From the NCBI RefSeq assembly GCF_017495225.1, contig NZ_JAFEIG010000033.1:62001-126000 (forward strand): 64,000 bases of DNA, read 5' to 3'. The notes under the pieces were generated by a model that ran no database searches, was not told where the DNA came from, and saw only the letters and a program-made list of their open reading frames with translations. Positions 7,359-15,952 of this stretch are shown here, in pieces. The stretch comes from Daejeonella sp. (lineage in GTDB: Bacteria > Bacteroidota > Bacteroidia > Sphingobacteriales > Sphingobacteriaceae). Each line of letters opens with the position of its first letter. Position 1 is the stretch's first letter. Position numbers and translations under genes: made by a program.

Positions 7359-9104
7359 ATGCTTAGAACACATACTTGCGGAGATCTAACTATCAATGAT
7401 TTAAATAAGGAAGTTACGCTTACGGGTTGGGTGCAAAAATCGCGCGACTTAGGGGGAATGACTTTTATTGATATGCGTGATCGCTACGGAATAACACAAT
7501 TAACCTTTAATTCGGACGATAATGCTGAATTGAGAGCACAGGCACGCGAATTGGGTCGTGAATTTGTTATTCGTGTAACAGGCAAAGTAATTGAGCGTTC
7601 TAACAAAAATTTAAAAATATCTACAGGAGAAGTTGAAATTAAAGTTTCCAATCTCGAATTACTAAATGCAGCAAAGCTTCCTCCCTTCCTTATTGAGGAT
7701 GAAACGGATGGTGGTGATGACTTGCGTTTAAAATATCGCTATTTGGATTTACGTCGTAATCCGGTAAGAAATAACCTTGTTTTACGCCATAAAATGGCTC
7801 AAGAGGTAAGAAAATACTTAGATGGTTTAGACTTTATCGAAGTAGAAACTCCAGTATTGATTAAATCTACTCCTGAAGGGGCACGCGATTTTGTGGTTCC
7901 AAGTAGAATGAACCCAGGTGAGTTTTATGCCTTGCCACAGTCGCCACAAACCTTCAAGCAATTATTGATGGTTTCTGGTTTCGACCGCTATTTCCAGATT
8001 GTAAAGTGTTTTAGAGATGAAGATCTTCGCGCCGACAGACAGCCAGAATTTACGCAAATCGATTGCGAAATGGCATTTATTGAGCAGGAAGATATATTAA
8101 ACGTATTCGAAGGCCTAATTCGTCAGCTTTTCAAAAATGTGAAAGGTGTTGATATTCCAGAGGTTCCAAGAATGCAATATGCCGATGCGATGCGTTTATA
8201 CGGTTCTGATAAGCCAGATACCCGCTTCGACATGCAATTTGTGGAGTTAACTAGCATTGTTCAAGGACAAGGATTTCCGGTATTTGATGCCGCTGAACTG
8301 GTAATCGGAATCAATGCAAAGGGCTGCGCCGAGTACACCAGAAAGCAATTAGACGAATTGACAGATTTTATAAAACGCCCTCAAATTGGTGCTACAGGCT
8401 TAATTTATTTAAGACATGGTGCGGATGGAAGTTTAAAGTCGTCTGTAGATAAATTCTATTCTGAAGAAGAGCTTAAAAAATGGTCGGCAGCCTTTAATTC
8501 ACAGCCTGGCGATTTAATTTTAGTAATGGCGGGTCATAAAGATAAAGTTCGTAAGCAATTAAGTGAGCTTCGCTTAGAAATGGGTAACCGTTTAGGTTTA
8601 CGCGATAAAAATGTTTTTGCTCCATTATGGGTACTTGATTTCCCATTATTGGAGTGGGATGAAGATAGCCAACGTTACCATGCCATGCACCATCCATTTA
8701 CTTCACCAAAGCCAGAAGATATTGCCATGCTTGATACCAATCCAGGTGAAGTGCGTGCAAATGCTTATGATATGGTAGTAAACGGGACTGAAATAGGCGG
8801 TGGTTCAATACGTATTCACGATAGAGATTTACAGTCTTTGATGTTTAAGCACCTAGGATTTAGTGTGGAAGAAGCACAAAAGCAATTCGGTTTCCTTTTG
8901 GATGCCTTTGAATATGGAGCTCCTCCACATGGTGGTATTGCCTTTGGTTTTGACCGTTTGGTATCAATTTTTGCCGGTTTAGATTCAATTCGTGATGTAA
9001 TTGCATTCCCTAAAAACAACTCGGGCAGAGACGTTATGATCGATTCTCCTTCAACTATTGCTGATGAGCAATTGAAGGAGTTGAAGATTAAAACAACGGT
9101 ATAG
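7359..9104 (+). CDS. aspS: Aspartate--tRNA ligase
   Basis: Class II aminoacyl-tRNA synthetase that charges tRNA-Asp with aspartate using ATP, in the cytoplasm. ATG at 7359 ([10 protein letters not shown]) is preferred over the upstream start at 7335, because it gives the standard bacterial N-terminus and lies correctly after the -7 box. Domains: OB-fold anticodon-binding ([20 protein letters not shown], ~20-40), motif 2 ([18 protein letters not shown]), the bacterial GAD insertion and motif 3 ([10 protein letters not shown]) near the C-terminus. Length of 581 residues is normal for the bacterial type. The gene is monocistronic. Confidence 0.97.
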   Translation: MLRTHTCGDLTINDLNKEVTLTGWVQKSRDLGGMTFIDMRDRYGITQLTFNSDDNAELRAQARELGREFVIRVTGKVIERSNKNLKISTGEVEIKVSNLELLNAAKLPPFLIEDETDGGDDLRLKYRYLDLRRNPVRNNLVLRHKMAQEVRKYLDGLDFIEVETPVLIKSTPEGARDFVVPSRMNPGEFYALPQSPQTFKQLLMVSGFDRYFQIVKCFRDEDLRADRQPEFTQIDCEMAFIEQEDILNVFEGLIRQLFKNVKGVDIPEVPRMQYADAMRLYGSDKPDTRFDMQFVELTSIVQGQGFPVFDAAELVIGINAKGCAEYTRKQLDELTDFIKRPQIGATGLIYLRHGADGSLKSSVDKFYSEEELKKWSAAFNSQPGDLILVMAGHKDKVRKQLSELRLEMGNRLGLRDKNVFAPLWVLDFPLLEWDEDSQRYHAMHHPFTSPKPEDIAMLDTNPGEVRANAYDMVVNGTEIGGGSIRIHDRDLQSLMFKHLGFSVEEAQKQFGFLLDAFEYGAPPHGGIAFGFDRLVSIFAGLDSIRDVIAFPKNNSGRDVMIDSPSTIADEQLKELKIKTTV

Positions 9105-9772
9105 CCCGGTGTTTTAGCTCCGGTTTAGGGTGCGGTTTTCATATCGTACCACTCTGAACGGAGTTCATCCAGACGGCTTAAGCCCAAAATTTAAGCGACC
9201 AGAACGGAGCCAATACCGGTGCTTTAGCGCCATATTTCCGATATATAATCTACATCTACCAATCCCGAATGTTGATATCCCAAAATATCTAAACATTGTA
9301 TTTTAGGGGATAAAGCCCAAAACCGAACGACTCATAAATCCCAGCTAAAGCTGGGACTTATTGAGCAATTGTTCTAGTGTCATGAAATAACAATTTTAAG
9401 GAGCCTATTGGAATAGGAAGAAGCCTAAACAATAGATTTTAACTGTGCTGATATCAGTTAAATATAAAAAAAATTTAAATGCAAAAAATCACTAAACCTA
9501 CCAAGTTTTTTTGATTAGATTCATTCACATTAGTAAATATGTAGATCTTTCATATTGATATTTTGTTTTAACCCAGCAATTCAGATAAGTCAAAGGCATT
9601 ATTTTCTATTTTGACCCATTAATAGATTTATAAGTATTTTGTCATGAAAATGTAAAAATAATTTAATTTTAATGTAAAAAAATACCGTTCAATATAAATT
9701 ATAATTAAATTTATATCAATAAGTTTTAAATAATAAACTTAAAGTAGATACCATACTTATTAAAAGTTGCGT
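9105..9772. other. Gene-free spacer before the peptide locus
   Basis: No coding sequence is supported. The first ~250 bp have GC-richer degenerate repeats of a TTTAGC(T/G)CC type motif (GTGTTTTAGCTCCGG, GTGCTTTAGCGCC) and a perfect hairpin TCCCAGCTAAAGCTGGGA at 9339-9356 without a T-tract. The rest is very AT-rich and is the likely promoter region of the following gene, but I see no convincing TAnnTTTG box. Confidence 0.5.
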
Positions 9773-11416
9773 ATGAATATTTCCATAATCCTGCCATACT
9801 TAAACCCTTTATATAGCCATCATCCGATAGGTTTTATTGTGGAACGACTACTCAAAAATCAAGGAATCAAGATTAGTACCAATTTACTTAACCAAAAGCT
9901 AACTGAACACCCTTATTTTCCGAGTTTATTAAGTATAAGCGATGTACTTACAGAAATTGGTATACCAAGCAATGCATACAAAACTGATCTGGATGACCTT
10001 AAACAAAACTTTGAAACTGCCGTACTGATACCTATGCAGATCGAGCAGGGCTTATTTTGTATCCTTGATAAAATAAAAGACGGGAATTTCAGAGTTATTA
10101 CCGAAAAAGGGGAAGTGAAGTGGTTTGCAGAAGAAGATTTTATTAAAGCATGGTCCAGTGGTGTTTTGTTAGATGTCGAACAGCCTGCGGTGCCCATAGT
10201 ATCTGTTAAGACTGATCCAAAAGTTTATCCAGGTTATTTAAAAAGTCTGTTGGCAATCTGTTGGGCAATATTAACTTTTTATGTTCTTCAAAGCCGGCTA
10301 TCAGATTTAAATTTACAGCAAGTTACCTTAGTAATGTTAAATCTCAGTGGAACCTTTGTCTCATGGTTGCTGATATTACAACAATTAAATAAAAATAATG
10401 TCTTGGTTCAGCAGTTATGTCAAAGCAAAACCCACGAAGGTTGCAACTCTGTTTTAAACAATAATACGGCCATGATTACCACTTGGTTTAGTATGGCAGA
10501 AGCAGGCTTTGTATATTTTGCAGGAATGACATTACTTACCTTGTTTTCTAATACATACTCTTCACTTTATTTGCTTTTGTTTTGCGCGCCTGCATTTTCA
10601 TTATATGCCATTTATTTACAAGCTTTTATAATTAAGCAGTGGTGTAGATTGTGCATGGCAGTACATACAATTGTAATTCTCTCGTTTTTAATAGCTGTTT
10701 ATAATTATTGGGGAGGTATCCCTTTATTCCCAACTTTTGGAGAGTTAAGTGTTTTCATTTTGCCCGGGTTAGTGTGGCTTTTCCTTAAGCCCTACATTAT
10801 TCAGCTAAAAGATATTAAACATTTTAAGTCGGAATTCACTAAATTAAAATACAATCCTGATATTTTTCTTGCCTTGATAACCCAAAAATCCAGAATAAAT
10901 ATTCCTCAAAGCCTGAAAGTATTTACACTTGGAAATAGGGCAGCAGAGCATGAACTTACCTTTGTTTCAAATCCTTACTGCGGACCCTGCGCAATGGCCC
11001 ATGAAATAATTGATGAATGGTTAAAACAAGACCTGAACTTCAAGATCAATATTATTTTTATTCATTCCACTGATAAAAATGATAGACAACGGGTTTTTGT
11101 ACAACATATAGCGAAAATATCTGACCAGGAAATATTTAAGGAAGTTATTCATGCTTGGTTTAGCTCGCATGGTACAAAAGATATCAGCAAATGGGCAGAA
11201 GAGTATGATCTTCAAAATAACGAATTACCTTATGATGAAGCGCATTTGCAAGCATGGGTTAATTTAGCTGAAATTGCTGCTACACCAACTTTTTTTATAA
11301 ACGGTTACCCTCTTCCCAAAACTTACCAACTTGCACAAATACGCTATTTGATATCTGAAGTTCCCATTGAATATTCGGATACGAGCTCCCCTATCCTGCA
11401 AACTGAAATAATATAA
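9773..11416 (+). CDS. C39-like / VKOR / DsbA-like fusion membrane protein
   Basis: Three-part protein of ~547 residues. Residues ~15-140 resemble a peptidase C39 domain (HPYFPSLLSISDVL, then SNAYK) but lack the catalytic Cys, and the His region reads GLFCIL, so it should not cleave. Residues ~150-360 form a multi-pass VKOR domain with the loop pair CQSKTHEGC and the active-site CRLC. Residues ~385-540 are a DsbA/thioredoxin-like domain with CGPC (NPYCGPC) and the cis-Pro signature ATPTFF. VKOR-DsbA fusions oxidise cysteines to disulfides in the periplasm and pass electrons to quinone. ATG at 9773 is preferred over TTG at 9767. It opens a locus of six-Cys peptides, so the inactive C39-like part may bind their double-glycine leaders (inference). 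Confidence 0.85.
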   Translation: MNISIILPYLNPLYSHHPIGFIVERLLKNQGIKISTNLLNQKLTEHPYFPSLLSISDVLTEIGIPSNAYKTDLDDLKQNFETAVLIPMQIEQGLFCILDKIKDGNFRVITEKGEVKWFAEEDFIKAWSSGVLLDVEQPAVPIVSVKTDPKVYPGYLKSLLAICWAILTFYVLQSRLSDLNLQQVTLVMLNLSGTFVSWLLILQQLNKNNVLVQQLCQSKTHEGCNSVLNNNTAMITTWFSMAEAGFVYFAGMTLLTLFSNTYSSLYLLLFCAPAFSLYAIYLQAFIIKQWCRLCMAVHTIVILSFLIAVYNYWGGIPLFPTFGELSVFILPGLVWLFLKPYIIQLKDIKHFKSEFTKLKYNPDIFLALITQKSRINIPQSLKVFTLGNRAAEHELTFVSNPYCGPCAMAHEIIDEWLKQDLNFKINIIFIHSTDKNDRQRVFVQHIAKISDQEIFKEVIHAWFSSHGTKDISKWAEEYDLQNNELPYDEAHLQAWVNLAEIAATPTFFINGYPLPKTYQLAQIRYLISEVPIEYSDTSSPILQTEII

Positions 11417-11417
11417 T

Positions 11418-11632
11418 TAATAGATCATATTAAAACAAAGAAATTGTTTGGCCAACAATGTTTGCCTGTCATCAGAATAACAGGATAGGGAAAGCCGAAC
11501 CCGAAAATAGAGGCCTAAATTATTCAAATTTTTAATCATGAAAAAATTAAGTTTAAAAATGAAAGGCATTGGCGAAGTGCTAAGCAGAGAACAAATGAAA
11601 AATGTTTTAGGTGGTCGTGCATCTGAGGTTGA
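11418..11632 (+). repeat. Leader-cassette duplication, copy 1
   Basis: This 215-bp stretch recurs at 14107-14321 (constant offset 2689) with about six differences by eye. It starts 2 bp after the stop of the VKOR gene, covers the whole upstream region and the leader-coding part of the first peptide gene, and ends six codons into the core. It contains the near-palindrome ATTGTTTGGCCAACAAT (11443-11459) and the small inverted repeat CCTGT..ACAGG. Confidence 0.9.
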
Positions 11633-11735
11633 TGGATGCAAAAATGAATGTGGTCCAGATTTACCTCCTTGTGCTATAGGAGATTGTAAAAACGTGGCTT
11701 GTGGTACTCAGGAAATATTCAAAATGTGCTACTAA
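11538..11735 (+). CDS. Double-glycine leader precursor peptide 1, six-Cys core
   Basis: 65-residue precursor. The leader (residues 1-26) contains MKGIGEVLSREQMKNVLGG, a typical Bacteroidota double-glycine leader (bacteriocin/ComC-type or GG-Bacteroidales natural-product precursor), and is basic and Cys-free. The predicted 39-residue core, RASEVDGC onward, has exactly six Cys in C-x3-C-x6-C-x4-C-x4-C-x8-C spacing and ends CY. It should be cleaved after GG and exported by a C39-type ABC transporter; none is encoded in the window. Neighbouring thiol-redox genes suggest three disulfides in the mature peptide (inference). A hairpin follows the stop codon. Activity (bacteriocin, signal or other) is unknown. 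Confidence 0.8.
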   Translation: MKKLSLKMKGIGEVLSREQMKNVLGGRASEVDGCKNECGPDLPPCAIGDCKNVACGTQEIFKMCY

Positions 11736-11741
11736 TTGTAA

Positions 11742-11771
11742 CAAAGGGGTTCGGTAATTCGAGCCCCTTTG
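11742..11771 (+). terminator. Hairpin after precursor gene 1
   Basis: CAAAGGGGTTCG and CGAGCCCCTTTG form a stem of about 12 bp with one mismatch and a 6-base loop, 6 bp after the stop codon. No T-tract follows, so partial termination or mRNA 3-prime-end protection of the peptide message is more likely than full termination. Confidence 0.7.
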
Positions 11772-11821
11772 AATAGTTTAAGTGGGAAGTGTATAAAGAA
11801 TCAATTTAAATTTCAGGACAA

Positions 11822-13348
11822 ATGCAAGATAATAAGAGATTTAGAACAATGGGTTTAAGGCATTTTATCTATTGTTTGTTTTTTGTAGCAATTATCGATA
11901 GTGTTCAAGCTCAATCAAAATTCATTAAAACTCCTCCACAGTTAGCCAACATAAAAAGGCTTCAAGCAATGGTTGAGGCTAATCCTGAAAATTTGAAAGC
12001 TCACCAGACTTTCCTGAATGCCTTGGCTCCTGAGGACCCTTATCTTAAGATCCAATACGCTATATGGTTAAAACGTTTTCCAAAATCATTCAATGTGCCA
12101 TTTTCAATTGGAAAATCGCTTACCAATAGGCTTTATCCGGAAGGCAGAGCCTTTCTTCTTAAGGCTGTAGAATTGAATCCAAAACATGCTGAAAGTTGGT
12201 TTTTATTAGGAATTGATGCAGCAAACTATGGGGACACTTTAGCCCAGCAGAAGTATATGGCAAAAGCGAAAGAGGCTGAACCAGAAAATTCTAAATATGC
12301 ATTTCAATATGCATACTCATTTAAAGATACAAATCCTGCCACATTTGATTCCCTATCTATAGCTGTTGCCTTTAAGTTTCCTGATAGTGAGGAGGCGCCT
12401 TTAGCACTTACTTACCTTGCCTTAAACTCTAAAAATCCAAATGAAAAAATTGCATTTTTTGAGCAATTATATAAAAGATATTCAGCAAAGCCATATCCCT
12501 CTTCTTCTTACGGCATTCAGGCTTTTTTCAATTTACTACTTGAGAAAAATCCACAAAGGGCATTTGAAGTAGCTTTGAATATGGTAATTGAACCAAAGGT
12601 AAATCACTATGAATGGAGTAAAAATTTAAATTTAGTAAGAACTTATAGAGATGCCAAGAATATGATGGATTTAAATAATCCTTCAAAGGCACTTGAAGTA
12701 CTTGATGGTCTTTCTGCAGAAAACAGAAAAAATGATAGATATGTTTTATTCAAAACAGAAATCATAGAAGCAATTTATGATAGTGAAGCTGCTTATGATA
12801 CCTTATCATTGTTCTATGCGAAACGTCCCGGAATTAAGAGTCGTTTTGCCTTATTAGCTTATGCAAAGAAGTTTGGAAAAGATGAAGAACAAGTTGATTT
12901 GGATATTCGAAGTTTACGAGAAGCAGCAGCACCAATAGCTAAGGATTTTTATTTACAGAGATACACCGATACCAACAGAGTTTCTCTTTCGGATTATAAA
13001 GGCAAGATCATATTACTCACATATTGGTTTCCTACTTGCCCCCCATGCTTAGCAGAGTTTCCACACTTAGAATCGGTTGTAAAAAAATATACTAATAGGG
13101 AACTAGTTTACCTAGGTATTAATACAGAAAGAAAACAAGATGCATACGTTCTGCCATTTTTGAGGTCTAAGAGGTATAGTTTTCTTCCTCTGAAAGAAGA
13201 ACCCAGAGATAAAGGCAATTTACATTATTGGGGGGTTCCTCAAAATTATCTGATTGATCAAAAAGGACGTGTTATGTTTTCAGATTTCCGAATTGATGAG
13301 AGCAACGAAGATATGCTGGATTTAATGATCAAGGAACTATTAGAGTAA
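11822..13348 (+). CDS. TPR protein with C-terminal TlpA-like thioredoxin domain
   Basis: Exported protein of 508 residues. A signal peptide ends SVQAQ (~31; an internal Met at codon 10 is an alternative start). Residues ~35-370 are helical TPR-like repeats (ELNPKHAESWFLLG, AEPENSKYAFQYAY). Residues ~375-505 form a TlpA/AhpC-TSA-type thioredoxin fold with the active site PTCPPCLAEFP and the cis-Pro loop WGVPQNYLID. Such proteins usually reduce or isomerise disulfides in the periplasm. It lies between the first and second six-Cys precursor genes, so it probably serves their folding. The TPR part may bind a partner or substrate. Confidence 0.85.
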   Translation: MQDNKRFRTMGLRHFIYCLFFVAIIDSVQAQSKFIKTPPQLANIKRLQAMVEANPENLKAHQTFLNALAPEDPYLKIQYAIWLKRFPKSFNVPFSIGKSLTNRLYPEGRAFLLKAVELNPKHAESWFLLGIDAANYGDTLAQQKYMAKAKEAEPENSKYAFQYAYSFKDTNPATFDSLSIAVAFKFPDSEEAPLALTYLALNSKNPNEKIAFFEQLYKRYSAKPYPSSSYGIQAFFNLLLEKNPQRAFEVALNMVIEPKVNHYEWSKNLNLVRTYRDAKNMMDLNNPSKALEVLDGLSAENRKNDRYVLFKTEIIEAIYDSEAAYDTLSLFYAKRPGIKSRFALLAYAKKFGKDEEQVDLDIRSLREAAAPIAKDFYLQRYTDTNRVSLSDYKGKIILLTYWFPTCPPCLAEFPHLESVVKKYTNRELVYLGINTERKQDAYVLPFLRSKRYSFLPLKEEPRDKGNLHYWGVPQNYLIDQKGRVMFSDFRIDESNEDMLDLMIKELLE

Positions 13349-13376
13349 AACATATATGTTATTCAAATTTTCAATC

Positions 13377-13589
13377 ATGAAAAAATTAAGTTTAAAAATG
13401 AAAGGCATTGGAGAAATGCTAAGCAGAGAACAAATGAAAAATGTTTTAGGTGGTAAAGAATTTGAGGGTGGTGGAAACAATTGTGTGTGTTTACCTACAG
13501 CTTTGTTATGCAGCGGTGGTAATCCTTTAATGGCAACTACGTGTTACAGTACGAGTTTTGGAAATGGTATAAATTGTTGTAGATATTAA
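13377..13589 (+). CDS. Double-glycine leader precursor peptide 2, six-Cys core
   Basis: 70-residue precursor starting at the ATG of MKKLSLKMKG (13377); an upstream in-frame ATG at 13356 would only add MLFKFSI. The 26-residue leader is identical to that of peptide 1 except Met for Val at position 14, and ends VLGG. The 44-residue core (KEFEGGGNN onward) is unrelated to the other cores in sequence yet again has exactly six Cys: CVC, LLC, TTC and a terminal NCC. The upstream TTATTCAAATTTT is shared with the other two precursors, but the long upstream cassette is not. A hairpin follows at 13596. Confidence 0.8.
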   Translation: MKKLSLKMKGIGEMLSREQMKNVLGGKEFEGGGNNCVCLPTALLCSGGNPLMATTCYSTSFGNGINCCRY

Positions 13590-13595
13590 TGGTAT

Positions 13596-13620
13596 ACTGG
13601 GTCATTTCATATGATCCAGT
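13596..13620 (+). terminator. Hairpin after precursor gene 2
   Basis: ACTGGGTCAT pairs with ATGATCCAGT (one mismatch) 6 bp after the stop codon; a weak AT-rich tail follows. Its position relative to the stop matches the hairpin of precursor 1. Confidence 0.65.
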
Positions 13621-13656
13621 TATTTAAAAGGGCAGTTTACCTCTAAATAAAAAATT

Positions 13657-14109
13657 ATGAAATTGTATATTCTAGGTCTATTATTTATAATTCAATTTAG
13701 TGCTGAAGCACAGATATTAGTTCCAGTGAAATGGACATTTACAAATACTAAAATTAGTACAAATGTTTACGATTTGCACTTCAAAGCATTCATCAAATCT
13801 GGTTGGCATATTTATTCTCAAGTACAACCTAAAAATAGTGTTGCTACACCATTAAATGTTGTTTTTGAAAAGAATAAGTCAATTAAATTTATAAATAACA
13901 TAAAGGAGGTCGGTAAACTTTCAAAACATTATGAAAAAAGTATTGGAGTTACTAATTATCAATATTCTAACAGCTTGGATGTGATTCAAAGGGTAGAAAT
14001 TTTAGCAGGAAGTAAAACTGTGATTAAAGGCACTTTAACCTATCAAACATGTAACGACAAACAATGTTTACCTCCAGAGGATGAATTTTTCGAAATTAGG
14101 ATAAACTAA
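13657..14109 (+). CDS. Stand-alone DsbD N-terminal (alpha) domain protein
   Basis: Exported 150-residue protein: a signal peptide ends SAEAQ (~19), then an immunoglobulin-like DsbD alpha domain with KSGWHIYSQ and the Cys pair in TYQTCNDKQCLPP near the C-terminus. In DsbD this domain receives electrons from the membrane beta domain and reduces periplasmic partners. The beta and gamma domains are absent here, so it would need a DsbD/CcdA-type donor elsewhere or could act as a shuttle for the TlpA-like neighbours. Its stop codon is the first base of the duplicated leader cassette, immediately before precursor 3. Confidence 0.8.
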   Translation: MKLYILGLLFIIQFSAEAQILVPVKWTFTNTKISTNVYDLHFKAFIKSGWHIYSQVQPKNSVATPLNVVFEKNKSIKFINNIKEVGKLSKHYEKSIGVTNYQYSNSLDVIQRVEILAGSKTVIKGTLTYQTCNDKQCLPPEDEFFEIRIN

Positions 14110-14321
14110 TAGATCATATTAAAACAAAGAAATTGTTTGGCCAACAATGTTTGCCTGACATCAGAATAACAGGATAGGGAAAGCCGAACCCGAAAATGGA
14201 TGCGTAAATTATTCAAATTTTTAATCATGAAAAAGTTAAGTTTAAAAATGAAAGGCATTGGCGAAATGCTAAGCAGAGAACAAATGAAAAATGTTTTAGG
14301 TGGTCGTGCATCTGAGGTTGA
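14107..14321 (+). repeat. Leader-cassette duplication, copy 2
   Basis: Copy of 11418-11632. Its left boundary coincides with the TAA stop of the DsbD-alpha gene, and its right boundary falls six codons after the GG of precursor 3. Visible differences are scattered single bases around GAAAATGGATGCGTAAA and two in the leader. Confidence 0.9.
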
Positions 14322-14457
14322 GGTTGAGGGTGGTGAGGGAAGAAAGTATCAATGTTGCCCTGGACCTGGGAACGGGACTGTCTCGTGTAGCGAATGTGTT
14401 TTTGTTCCAAGTGGCTCACATGCACAGTGTACTTTAGGGACTTTAACCGCTTGTTAA
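14227..14457 (+). CDS. Double-glycine leader precursor peptide 3, six-Cys core
   Basis: 76-residue precursor beginning at ATG 14227; an upstream in-frame ATG at 14200 lies in the duplicated intergenic DNA and is unlikely. The leader ends VLGG and is the same as in peptide 2. The 50-residue core starts RASEVEVEGGEG, sharing RASEVxV with peptide 1, then diverges. It has six Cys (QCC, SCSEC, QC, AC) and a Gly/Pro-rich PGPGNG loop. Shared leader with a different core suggests diversification by cassette duplication. A long hairpin follows at 14471-14518. Confidence 0.8.
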   Translation: MKKLSLKMKGIGEMLSREQMKNVLGGRASEVEVEGGEGRKYQCCPGPGNGTVSCSECVFVPSGSHAQCTLGTLTAC

Positions 14458-14470
14458 AATTATTGATTAT

Positions 14471-14518
14471 TTAAGTAGTTATTGTGCTGATTGTTTAAAA
14501 AGCATGATAGCTACTTAA
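14471..14518 (+). terminator. Hairpin after precursor gene 3
   Basis: TTAAGTAG pairs with CTACTTAA, with a second helix TGCT/AGCA inside. It starts 14 bp after the stop codon. AT-rich sequence follows but no clean T-tract on the plus strand. Confidence 0.6.
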
Positions 14519-14595
14519 AATATAATTAATTTATTTTTTCAATCATAAATAGAACAAGCACAAATCGTCTAAAAATACTTTTATTCAAATTTTTC

Positions 14596-15885
14596 ATGAA
14601 AAAATTATTTCTTATTGCACTAGTCTTTATCAGCCGCATTGTCGTAGCGCAGGAAAACAATGGGATAAAATTCCAACATAATCTTACTTGGACACAAATT
14701 AAACAAAAAGCGAAAAATGAAAACAAATACATTTTTATGGATGCTTTTACAACCTGGTGCCTGCCATGTAAAATTATGTCAAATGAAATTTTTCCTCAAC
14801 CGAATGTTGCAAATTTTTTTAATACCAATTTCATTAATGTAGCCGTTCAATTTGATGTAACAAAAAAAGACGATGATCATGTAAAAAGCTGGTATAATGA
14901 TGTTGATGAATTAAGGAAATCCTACAAGGTTGATAGTTACCCTACCTATCTTTTTTTCAATCCACAAGGAGAACTTGTACATAGCGTTTATGGTGCCTCC
15001 AAGACTTCTGAAGAGTTTATCACCAAATCTAAAGATGCTCTGGATCCCCAAAAACAATATTTAAGCCTTAAACAGCAATATAGTTTAGGTAACAAACAAC
15101 CAAATTTTCTTTTAATTCTTTTAAAATCAGCGATCCAGAATCGAGACAAGGATTTAATTCCCAAATTATCTTCTGAATATTTTGCCACACAAAAAGATCT
15201 TTTAATTGAGGATAACTTAAAGATTCTTGCTACTACCACCCTTAAAAGTTCTGATATTGGTTTTCCGGTTTTCAGAAATAATGCTATGAAGGCAGATCTT
15301 ATTTTAGGAATTGGAAAAAGTGCTGGAATTATCAGAACTATTTTGTTTGATGAAATTGCATTAAAATATCTTAGAAGTAGCAGTATAAAAACTAATTACG
15401 GTGGTGGAATGTTCGGTTATTCTGGTACTTTAAACCAAAAAGTTGAGTGGGATTTATTAAAAGCAGAATTAGATTCCCAATACCCTGAATTGTCAGAAGA
15501 AATATTCTTGTATGCAAAAGTTTTTTATTTTGAAATGGCCGAAAGTTGGCCAGAATATAGTTTGGCAGTTTCTGAATTCCGTTCAAAACATAAGGATCGA
15601 ATCAGTATTGATGATTTAAACCATTATGCTGGCATGATCTTACGAAATACTGATGATGAACAAAGTATTAAAGCAGCAATAAATTGGGCGAAGGAAAATA
15701 TGGAAAATTCCGTCGTGGACAAGAAATTGATGTGCTTATACACCTATTCTAATTTGTTATATAAGTCAGGTGATAAAAATGAGGCCATCAAACTGGTTGG
15801 TGAGGCAATTGAACTTACTTCCGGGAAGGACATTTATTTTGTAAAATTGCTAGATAAGATGAAAAAAGGCGAAAAGACATGGTAA
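14596..15885 (+). CDS. Exported thioredoxin-like protein with long C-terminal helical region
   Basis: 429-residue protein with a signal peptide ending RIVVAQ (~19). Residues ~30-145 are a thioredoxin-like domain (Thioredoxin_7 type): FMDAFTTWCLPCKIM carries the CxxC, and DSYPTYLFFNPQGE the cis-Pro. Residues ~150-429 are helical, with a tetratricopeptide-like end (LYKSGDKNEAIKLVGEA). A periplasmic disulfide reductase or isomerase role is a family-level inference. The start region TTATTCAAATTTTT-cATG resembles that of the precursor genes, so it likely shares their control. Confidence 0.8.
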   Translation: MKKLFLIALVFISRIVVAQENNGIKFQHNLTWTQIKQKAKNENKYIFMDAFTTWCLPCKIMSNEIFPQPNVANFFNTNFINVAVQFDVTKKDDDHVKSWYNDVDELRKSYKVDSYPTYLFFNPQGELVHSVYGASKTSEEFITKSKDALDPQKQYLSLKQQYSLGNKQPNFLLILLKSAIQNRDKDLIPKLSSEYFATQKDLLIEDNLKILATTTLKSSDIGFPVFRNNAMKADLILGIGKSAGIIRTILFDEIALKYLRSSSIKTNYGGGMFGYSGTLNQKVEWDLLKAELDSQYPELSEEIFLYAKVFYFEMAESWPEYSLAVSEFRSKHKDRISIDDLNHYAGMILRNTDDEQSIKAAINWAKENMENSVVDKKLMCLYTYSNLLYKSGDKNEAIKLVGEAIELTSGKDIYFVKLLDKMKKGEKTW

Positions 15886-15952
15886 AAAAATAGTGTTTTA
15901 GTTTAAGGGCTTAGCTTAGATTTTAATTTACTAGAAAGTAAAGTTAAATACC

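Noticed and set aside
11742-11771. tRNA-like fragment (GGTTCG...CGAGCCCC)
   Set aside because: The sequence is a simple hairpin; no acceptor, D or anticodon arms are present.
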